From: Candidatus Peribacteria bacterium
GTDB lineage: Bacteria; Patescibacteriota; Gracilibacteria; UBA1369; 2-02-FULL-48-14
Length of the DNA: 64,000 nt
Assembly (NCBI GenBank): GCA_943357175.1
Contig: CALRGE010000006.1
Span: forward strand, 25,215-89,214
Direction of reading: 5' to 3'
Positions 51,077 to 58,137 of the stretch are shown in pieces (position 1 is the stretch's first letter; every line of letters begins with the position of its first letter). The translations under genes were made by a program, and so were the position numbers. The notes under the pieces were generated by a model that worked only from the letters and a program-made list of their open reading frames with translations, was not told where the DNA came from and did not search any database.

Positions 51077-51100
51077 AGCTGATGTTTGGCCCCCGTCCCC

Positions 51101-51853
51101 TTAAGCTGCTTTTGCTTGTTGATTTATTCCTCCCGAAAAGACTTGTTGAAATGCTGCTTGAGTATTTGGATCAAAGGCGACAATCTTTATTTCGTCGAAG
51201 GCCGCAAGTTCAAGTACTACGTCATAAAGACCTTTTTGAATAGCACGTGCACTTTCCATTGGATTCACGCCGCCAGCTCCAGCTCCGAGTGCTGGTATTG
51301 ATAAGGTTTTGAATCCTTTGGATTTTGCTTCAATCACAATATTGCGCGTTGCCCTTCTGATAGCTTCTGGTGTTGCCTTACCGCCCCATTCCATGACCGC
51401 GGCGTGAATGATTTGTGGACCAATTTTTCCACCTGTTGTCGTTGCTGCTTTGCCCATCTCAAGTGGCTGTTTCCCACCTTTGGTAATAGCGTCACATGCT
51501 ATTTGAACTTGCGGCCCGCCTTTCGTTCTAATTGCACCCGCAACACCACCACCTAATTTAAGTTGAGTATTTGCGGCGTTTACAATTGCGTCAGTCTTTT
51601 GATTAGTAATATCTCCTTGGGCTATGTTACAACGACCATTCATCAAAGCCGCAAATAGCTTGTCTTTAACTTTGTTCACCATTGGCTCAACTTTGTTTAC
51701 GTCAAAGAGCCTTTGATCCAAAAGCCCTCTTACTTTAGCTATTGCACTTCTTGTTTCTGCCACTACATTATTTGGCAGGCGCTTTGAACGTTCAGCCTGA
51801 GTAAGGTTTTTATCGAGGTAGTCTACGCATTTTGTGAAGGCTTCTTTACACAT
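51101..51853 (-). CDS. Macro-domain (ADP-ribose-binding/hydrolase) cassette protein
   Basis: NIAQGDITNQKTDAIVNAANTQLKLGGGVAGAIRTKGG...LSIPALGAGAGGVNP. Confidence 0.9.
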   Translation of the reverse strand: MCKEAFTKCVDYLDKNLTQAERSKRLPNNVVAETRSAIAKVRGLLDQRLFDVNKVEPMVNKVKDKLFAALMNGRCNIAQGDITNQKTDAIVNAANTQLKLGGGVAGAIRTKGGPQVQIACDAITKGGKQPLEMGKAATTTGGKIGPQIIHAAVMEWGGKATPEAIRRATRNIVIEAKSKGFKTLSIPALGAGAGGVNPMESARAIQKGLYDVVLELAAFDEIKIVAFDPNTQAAFQQVFSGGINQQAKAA

Positions 51854-51942
51854 ATGGCTTAATTAGTGTTAGGGAGGAATAGTCTCATATTTTTACTGTC
51901 CTGTCAACTCTTTTGCCATGATCAGGGGGCCAAATTTCAGCT

Positions 51943-52048
51943 AACGTCCGTGAATAACTGAAGTTTGGTAAGGCTATAATATCGCGAAGCGGTAGCCTTG
52001 CCAAACTTGGGAGAACGAACGCAGTGAGTGAACCAGTTATTCACTGTT
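51943..52048 (-). repeat. attC-like site O (long; identical to site J)
   Basis: Same 106-bp AAC..GTT module as 47466-47571. Confidence 0.88.
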
Positions 52049-52064
52049 AGCCGTTGTGCCAAAT

Positions 52065-52412
52065 TTACTCATTTGGAAATTCCTTACCTGTTTTTATATA
52101 CCTCCATGTAAATTTAGCCCACATACCCGCCCACTTCTTTGCATCTTCAATTGTTGGCGTTGATTCTGGATAATCACCGATACAAACCATTTTCCCTCCC
52201 CGTGAGTTACCACGAAAATGGGTTATGCTGGTTTTTGCATCTCGATCTCCATATTCAGGTTGTTCAACAATATCAATTTCAAAGTATGGTTTCCCATTTT
52301 CGGAAGTAGATGGAACAAGATTGAATTTGAATGTTGCTTCTCCATCTTCAGTAATATATTCAAATGGCTCAATCTGTGGATTTTCGTCGGGGAGGGAAAT
52401 GGTTTCTGACAT
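52065..52412 (-). CDS. Cassette protein, unknown (copy 2 of duplicated cassette)
   Basis: MSETISLPDENPQIEPFEYITEDGEATFKFNLVPSTSENGKPYFEIDIVEQP. Confidence 0.8.
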   Translation of the reverse strand: MSETISLPDENPQIEPFEYITEDGEATFKFNLVPSTSENGKPYFEIDIVEQPEYGDRDAKTSITHFRGNSRGGKMVCIGDYPESTPTIEDAKKWAGMWAKFTWRYIKTGKEFPNE

Positions 52413-52447
52413 ATTGCTAGGCGGGTTATAAATTTGGCATTTCGGCT

Positions 52448-52544
52448 AACGTCCCGCATAAACGAAGATGACCAGCGGTAGAATATCCCGAAGGGTTACC
52501 GCTGGTCAATTTATGCGAACGAAGTGAGCCGTTTATGCGCTGTT
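52448..52544 (-). repeat. attC-like site P (long; homologous to site K)
   Basis: AACgtccCGCATAAACgaagaTGACCAGCGGTA...TACCGCTGGTCA...GTTTATGCGctGTT. Confidence 0.88.
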
Positions 52545-52562
52545 GTACGATGAAATGAAAAA

Positions 52563-52961
52563 TTACATCGGTATATTTGGACCGCAATAGGCACCCATAT
52601 CAAAAGGCCCTTTGTAATCTGCTGGCGGCAAATTTGTATCTGGAGTAACGATGAAACTCACACATCCCATTCCGTTCATTTGCGGGGTGTCATTTACAGC
52701 ATCCATTACTATTTTCGTTTTATCATTTGGAACTCCTTTGTAAACAATTTCACCTGGTCGATCGCCAGCCGCCAGTGCGAGAGGCAGCCCTAGCGAAGCA
52801 ACTTTTGCTGTTGCTACAGTCATAATTGCTGATAGTGCCGGATTATCTTTTGGCAAAACCGTTTCCATTTTTGATAAATCCATAGCTGGTGTTGGATTCT
52901 CAGCAAGTGCTGGAGTGCTAAACGCTAGTGCTGAAGCTAATAGGGCTGCTGATCTAGACAT
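52563..52961 (-). CDS. Secreted cassette protein, integrase-proximal
   Basis: Signal peptide MSRSAALLASALAFSTPALAE; no family recognised. Confidence 0.75.
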   Translation of the reverse strand: MSRSAALLASALAFSTPALAENPTPAMDLSKMETVLPKDNPALSAIMTVATAKVASLGLPLALAAGDRPGEIVYKGVPNDKTKIVMDAVNDTPQMNGMGCVSFIVTPDTNLPPADYKGPFDMGAYCGPNIPM

Positions 52962-53051
52962 AAAATATTGTGATTAAAGGTTGGGTGCCAAATTATCACA
53001 TAATGATAACTTTGTCAAGTCGCTAATCTGTAAATTTTTCATTTTTTCGTA

Positions 53052-53123
53052 CAACTCCATCTTGTGCGAACTTACAACCTGAAGGAGTTGGATGAAAGGT
53101 TTTATTCAGGACTTATTCAGCAC
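53052..53123. promoter_or_regulatory. Candidate attI-like region
   Basis: Junction between first cassette and integrase; CAACTCC (53052-53058)/GGAGTTG (53084-53090) dyad and tandem TTATTCAGGAC/TTATTCAGCAC (53102-53123). Confidence 0.45.
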
Positions 53124-53139
53124 GGGGTGATTATAGTAC

Positions 53140-53982
53140 TTGTGTCATTTAATTGGAAGTATGCACAAGATGGACCACCCAGGGATACAAAAATTGGTGA
53201 GGGAGCTGAGGCTGAGGAACTATAGTTATAGGACTATTCAAGCCTATAAAGATCAGGTTTGGGCTTACTTTTTGTTTTGTGGGCAGGATTGGGAGAAGAG
53301 TAATAGGCAGAAAGTTGAGGATTTTATTCTGAAGAGGCGGGATGATGGATTGTCTCCACAAACAATAAATTTGAGTGTGCAGGCTCTGCAGTTTTTCTAT
53401 AGACATGTGCAGATGCAGCATTTTGAGAAGATTCGGGCTATGAAAAAACAGCAGAAATTGCCGGTGGTTTTAAGTAGAGAAGAGATTTTTGAGATTTTAG
53501 GGAAGATTGAAAATGAAAAACATAGAGCAATTTTGGCACTGAGTTATGGTGCGGGCCTTCGAGTTAGTGAGGTTTTAAAGTTAAGAATTTGTGATTTGGA
53601 TTTTCAGGAGGGAATTGTGAAAATTCGAAATGGAAAAGGCGGTAAAGATAGAATTAGTTTGCTTCCGGCAGTATTGAAAGATGAGTTGAAAGCAATGTGT
53701 GTTAGGCGCGGTGAAACTCGATATCTTTTTGAAAGTATTCGAGTTGGTAAATTGACAACGCGAACAGCACAGAAAGTTTTTGAGGTGGCTTTGAAGAAAA
53801 GTAGTATACGAAAAGAAGCTTCATTTCACTCTTTGCGGCATAGTTTTGCTACTCATTTACTCGAGAATGGTGTGAACTTGAGGTGTATTCAGGAGTTGCT
53901 TGGCCACAATGATGTTCGTACAACAGAAAGATACACTCATGTTTCTAAAAGTCTGATTCAGACGATTAAAAGTCCGCTATAG
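53140..53982 (+). CDS. Tyrosine recombinase, candidate integron-like integrase
   Basis: GAGLRVSEVLKLRICDLDF, FHSLRHSFATHLLENGVNLRCIQELLGHNDVRTTERYTHVSKSLIQTIKSPL: R..H-x-x-R..H..Y catalytic set. Start could be TTG 53140 or ATG 53161/53170. Confidence 0.95.
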   Translation: MCHLIGSMHKMDHPGIQKLVRELRLRNYSYRTIQAYKDQVWAYFLFCGQDWEKSNRQKVEDFILKRRDDGLSPQTINLSVQALQFFYRHVQMQHFEKIRAMKKQQKLPVVLSREEIFEILGKIENEKHRAILALSYGAGLRVSEVLKLRICDLDFQEGIVKIRNGKGGKDRISLLPAVLKDELKAMCVRRGETRYLFESIRVGKLTTRTAQKVFEVALKKSSIRKEASFHSLRHSFATHLLENGVNLRCIQELLGHNDVRTTERYTHVSKSLIQTIKSPL

Positions 53983-54177
53983 TTTAATTCCTGCATCTTT
54001 TAAAATTGCATGAAGCGTTCCCTTTGGAATATCTTTACTATGTATTGGTACAACAACTTTTTTATTTTCGTTATCATTTTTAAATATAGCGTGACTTCCA
54101 CTTTGACGTGCAAATACAAAACCATGTTGCCTTAGCAACTTTATGAGTTTGCTAGGAGTCATATTATATTTAGACAT
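53977..54177 (-). CDS. hicA: HicA-type toxin
   Basis: MTPSKLIKLLRQHGFVFARQSGSHAIFKNDNENKKVVVPIHSKDIPKGTLHAILKDAGI. Confidence 0.92.
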   Translation of the reverse strand: MSKYNMTPSKLIKLLRQHGFVFARQSGSHAIFKNDNENKKVVVPIHSKDIPKGTLHAILKDAGIKL

Positions 54178-54391
54178 GACTTGGCTTCTTTTTATTACGG
54201 ACTTCTACAACTGTAATTACTGCCTTCATAGACTGATTCTCGATCTCATCTTCGAGATAAAGCATGACAGCATCCTTTAGATTTACTAATGCTTCTTCCT
54301 TAGTTTGTCCAAAAGTATGACAACCCTCTAATTGTGGGCAAAAAGCATGCCATTTTTTCCCGTCCTTTTCTAACTTAAATGTGATTGGCAT
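54170..54391 (-). CDS. hicB: HicB-type antitoxin
   Basis: KWHAFCPQLEGCHTFGQTKEEALVNLKDAVMLYLEDEIE; overlaps hicA. Confidence 0.9.
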   Translation of the reverse strand: MPITFKLEKDGKKWHAFCPQLEGCHTFGQTKEEALVNLKDAVMLYLEDEIENQSMKAVITVVEVRNKKKPSHV

Positions 54392-54499
54392 ATTTTTTTT
54401 ATTATGCTCTAAATATACTCCTTATGTGAAGATTTTTCAATACTTGCAAGTTTCAAAGGGATCGAAATCGACCACTTTGCATTATGAATTATGTATTCC

Positions 54500-55339
54500 C
54501 TAGTTTGCAATCCCAATCTCATTCAACAAATACAAAGTCCCTTCAGGGCCTCTTAGTTTTTTGCCGTGATCGTTGTAAACCGGAAGTGGGAAAGTGTTGT
54601 GAGTTTGATTGCCGACAGAGAATGCAGTGCCGTAATTGCCGGAGAGAAATTCGGCGTCGTTTTTGCCGGGCTCTGGCATATCGCCCACAACAAGAAAATC
54701 GCGGAGTGGAATTTTGAGATATTGTGAGAGTCTTTTTATAGCCTTACCCTTCCCGCTTTCTCTTGGAATTATGATTGTGCCAATGCCGGAATCTTCAACG
54801 TCAAAATAATTTTCGTAGCCTTCTTTTTTTATTATGCGACGAGTGGCATTCGCTAGAAATTTTGAAAGATGAACTATTAAAGTTGGGAAAACATAAAAAA
54901 CCGGCGGGTAATAAAGTACAATGCTGTGATCACGAGATTTCACTTGAATTTTCCAAGGGAGTTTTTTGTCGAGTAGATATGTAAGTTCCTGTGAAGTGAT
55001 TATTTTATCTGGCCATGGGATATTGAAAAGTTCCGTGTATGAATTTTTTTTTGAATCATATGAATGAGTTGCGCCACCATTTTCGGAAATTATAAAAAAG
55101 TTTTTACTGCCACCATTAATGCTAGCAGCCTTGTTTTTTATGTGATCAATGTCTCGCCCGGAGCAAATCATAAATGGAATTTGTCTTGCAATCTCACCGA
55201 GTTTTATAAGAAGCCTGCTTGGAATGGTAATTTTTGCGAGTTTTGTTAATGTGCCATCAATATCAAAAGCCATAGCTTTAAATTTGTGTTTTAAAGCCTG
55301 GTGATAGGCTTTTTCTTGTTCTGGCGAATGGAATTTCAT
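54500..55339 (-). CDS. HAD-superfamily (IIB-type) sugar phosphatase-like
   Basis: AFDIDGTLTKLAKITIP...SGRDIDHIK...VVGDMPEPGKNDAEFL. Confidence 0.85.
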   Translation of the reverse strand: MKFHSPEQEKAYHQALKHKFKAMAFDIDGTLTKLAKITIPSRLLIKLGEIARQIPFMICSGRDIDHIKNKAASINGGSKNFFIISENGGATHSYDSKKNSYTELFNIPWPDKIITSQELTYLLDKKLPWKIQVKSRDHSIVLYYPPVFYVFPTLIVHLSKFLANATRRIIKKEGYENYFDVEDSGIGTIIIPRESGKGKAIKRLSQYLKIPLRDFLVVGDMPEPGKNDAEFLSGNYGTAFSVGNQTHNTFPLPVYNDHGKKLRGPEGTLYLLNEIGIAN

Positions 55340-57897
55340 AATTTTTTGAGCTCGCTCAGTGCGATGAGTGCTTCAATCGGTGTCAGATCATTTATATCAA
55401 TTCCCTTCAATCTTTCCAATACTGGATGTCTATCAGCAATATATTTTCCTGTGAAAAGTCCCATTTGATTTTCAGGAATTTTTGTTGGCTGTGATTCGAT
55501 TTTTTCCGATTCAAGATTTGTAAGAATTTGAGCAGAACGATCAATTATCGCGGTTGGTACTCCGGCAAGTTTTGCCACTTCAATCCCGTAACTTTTATCA
55601 ATTCCTCCCTCTATTATTTTGTGTAAAAATAAAACACCTCTTGCGGATTCATTTACATCCACACAGTAATTTTTTGCCTTAGGCAGGTTTTGGACAACAT
55701 TAATTAACTCGTGATAATGAGTCGCGAAAAGTGTGAATGCTCCAATTTTGTCGTGTAAAAATTCTAGAATTGACCATGCAATACTGAGCCCGTCGTATGT
55801 ACTTGTTCCTCGTCCAATTTCGTCGAGGATTACGAGACTTTTTGCCGTGGCATGATTCAAAATATAAGCAGATTCCTGCATTTCAACCATGAAAGTTGAT
55901 TGACCGCGAACAAGATTATCGCTGGCGCCAACTCGTGTAAAAATTCTGTCGAATAGCGGCAAAGTTGCAGCTTTAGCAGGTACAAAAGAGCCAATTTGAT
56001 TTAGCAATGCGATGAGTGCAATTTGACGAAGGTAAGTTGATTTTCCACTCATGTTCGGACCGGTAATTAATTTTAATTCGGTTTCGCCAGCTTTGAAATT
56101 TGCATCATTTGGAACGAAAGAATTTTCAAAAGTTATGTTTTCAACAACTGGGTGTCGGCCGTCTTTAATTTGCATTTCTTTGTCGCCAAAATTTGGTTTC
56201 ACGTAATCACGTTTTATCGCAGTAATTGCAAAAGAAAGAAGCACATCTAATTCGGCAATTATTTGTGCATTAAGTTTAATTTCTTTTATATATTCAAGAG
56301 TTTCACTTTTTAAATCTTGGAAAATTTCTTGTTCAAGTTTGAAAGATTTTTCTTCAGCGCTTAGAACTTTTTCTTCGTACTCTTTTAGTTCCGGCGTAAT
56401 GAAACGTTCTGCATTCGCTAGAGTTTGTTTACGAATGTATCTATCTGGAACTTTTTCCAAATTTACTCTGCTAATTTCAATGTAATAACCAAAAACTCGG
56501 TTGTAAGAAACTTTCAGAGAGTTGATTTTCGTTGCCTCAATTTCTTTTTGTTCGATTTCTTTTAGCGCGGTTTTCCCATCTTTCATTAGACGGCGCAAGC
56601 CGTCCAATTCTGTGTTATATCCATCTTTAATTATATCTCCTTCGCTTGTTTTAAAACCGGGTTCGTCAGCAATTGAAGATGCGATTGTTTGACTGAGTTT
56701 TTCGAGTGGAAGTAAATCTTTTGAGAGTGATAAAAGTTGTGAAGATGTGGCCGTTTCAAATGTATTTTTTATTTTTGGAATTTGCGAAAGTGAATTTCCA
56801 AGTGAGAGTAAATCGCGAGCATTTGCCCCGCTGGAAGAAAGTCGGCCGAGAATTCTTTCAATGTCTGAAAGGCCAAGTAAAATATCTTTGAAAGAATTTC
56901 TTAGATCTTCGTTTGAAATAAAATTTTCAACTGCATCGTGACGGCTCTGAATTGGCTCCTTGTGAATTAGCGGGCGTAGAAGCCATTTTCTGAGCATTCT
57001 CCCACCCATTGAAGAATTTGTATTATCAATCACGCTGAGCAAACTTCCCTCTTCATCTTTCCCACGCATTGTTGAAAAAAGTTCGAGATTTCTGATTGTA
57101 CCTTCATCCAAATACATCCAATTATTTCTATGATATGCGTGAATTCTATCGATGTGTTTTGCTTCATCTTTTTGAGTTTCTTGAATGTATCGCATTAAAA
57201 TTCCGCTGGCTTCAATTGCAAAAGGCCAACTTGCAATTCCAAACCCTTCAAGACTTTTCACATGAAAAGAGCCGAGCAAAAATTTGTATGCATCTTCGTA
57301 AAGTGCAACTGAAGAAATTGTTGCGTCAGAAATTGAAATCGCCATAGTTCGAATTGCAGGGTCGTCGTATTGGTCACGTTCCAGAACTATTTCTGATGGA
57401 TTTAATCTAAGAATTTCATTGCGAAGAGCTTCGATTCCGCTGAGTTCAGCTGCATGAAATTCACCTGTACTTACATCACAAAATGCAATTCCAAAATAAT
57501 CTTTTTTTGCATAAATTGAGAGGATGTATCTATTTGATTTTTGATCTAAAACTTGATCAAGAATTGCTGTCCCAGGCGTAATGATTTTCACAACTTTTCG
57601 CTTCACAATTCCTGGAAGTGCAGGATCTGAAATTTGCTCACAAATGGCAACTTTTCTGCCGGATTTTACTAATTTTGCGATGTAATTTTCTGCTGCATGA
57701 TATGGAATTCCACACATTGGAACGGCATTTTCATCTTTACTACGAGACGTCAAAGTAATGTCCAAAATTTTTGATGCATCGTGTGCATCCTGACCGAACA
57801 TTTCATAAAAATCGCCGAGTCGGAAGAAAAGAATTGCATCTTTGCACTCAGCTTTAATATCCTGATACTGTTCCATCATGGGCGTTAATTTCGCCAT
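55336..57897 (-). CDS. mutS: DNA mismatch repair protein MutS
   Basis: MAKLTPMMEQYQDIKAECKDAILFFRLGDFYEMFG...GPNMSGKSTYLRQIALIALLNQIGSFVPA. Confidence 0.97.
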   Translation of the reverse strand: MAKLTPMMEQYQDIKAECKDAILFFRLGDFYEMFGQDAHDASKILDITLTSRSKDENAVPMCGIPYHAAENYIAKLVKSGRKVAICEQISDPALPGIVKRKVVKIITPGTAILDQVLDQKSNRYILSIYAKKDYFGIAFCDVSTGEFHAAELSGIEALRNEILRLNPSEIVLERDQYDDPAIRTMAISISDATISSVALYEDAYKFLLGSFHVKSLEGFGIASWPFAIEASGILMRYIQETQKDEAKHIDRIHAYHRNNWMYLDEGTIRNLELFSTMRGKDEEGSLLSVIDNTNSSMGGRMLRKWLLRPLIHKEPIQSRHDAVENFISNEDLRNSFKDILLGLSDIERILGRLSSSGANARDLLSLGNSLSQIPKIKNTFETATSSQLLSLSKDLLPLEKLSQTIASSIADEPGFKTSEGDIIKDGYNTELDGLRRLMKDGKTALKEIEQKEIEATKINSLKVSYNRVFGYYIEISRVNLEKVPDRYIRKQTLANAERFITPELKEYEEKVLSAEEKSFKLEQEIFQDLKSETLEYIKEIKLNAQIIAELDVLLSFAITAIKRDYVKPNFGDKEMQIKDGRHPVVENITFENSFVPNDANFKAGETELKLITGPNMSGKSTYLRQIALIALLNQIGSFVPAKAATLPLFDRIFTRVGASDNLVRGQSTFMVEMQESAYILNHATAKSLVILDEIGRGTSTYDGLSIAWSILEFLHDKIGAFTLFATHYHELINVVQNLPKAKNYCVDVNESARGVLFLHKIIEGGIDKSYGIEVAKLAGVPTAIIDRSAQILTNLESEKIESQPTKIPENQMGLFTGKYIADRHPVLERLKGIDINDLTPIEALIALSELKKL

Positions 57898-58004
57898 AGC
57901 CTTTGGAGTAAATCAGTTCCATTTTAAACAAAATTTGGCTTTTTGCCACATTTAACTTAAAGTATGGCTCGCCAGCATCAAAAAAAAGAGATGCTACGCA
58001 TTTG

Positions 58005-58079
58005 GCCCTCGTAGTTCAATGGATAGAACGACCCTCTCCTAAGGGGTAAATACAGGTTCGATTCCTGTCGAAGGCACCA
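58005..58079 (+). tRNA. tRNA-Arg(CCU)
   Basis: GCCCTCG TA GTTC..GAAC G ACCCT CTCCTAA GGGGT ... ACAGG TTCGATT CCTGT CGAAGGC A CCA; anticodon CCT, encoded CCA; one acceptor-stem mismatch (C4-A69). Confidence 0.93.
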
Positions 58080-58137
58080 TAGCCGACCAGTCGGCTTTCT
58101 TCGTCAAGCCTTTACATAAACATGATAATATGGCATT

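Larger units (their letters stand above)
42375..53982. mobile_element. Integron-like cassette array with divergent tyrosine recombinase
   Basis: About 16 attC-like hairpin sites with complementary core ends (AAC...GTT) alternate with mostly unrelated genes, all on -; integrase on + at the 53-kb end. Confidence 0.85.

Noticed and set aside
42375-52550. CRISPR array
   Set aside because: Repeats are long, imperfect, hairpin-forming and separated by whole genes; no short regular repeat-spacer pattern was seen.
42375-53982. Prophage or transposon island explanation for the accessory block
   Set aside because: No capsid, terminase, portal or transposase genes seen; regularly spaced attC-like sites fit an integron-like array better. 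A MITE/TIR-module alternative is kept as a caveat because of the end arms.
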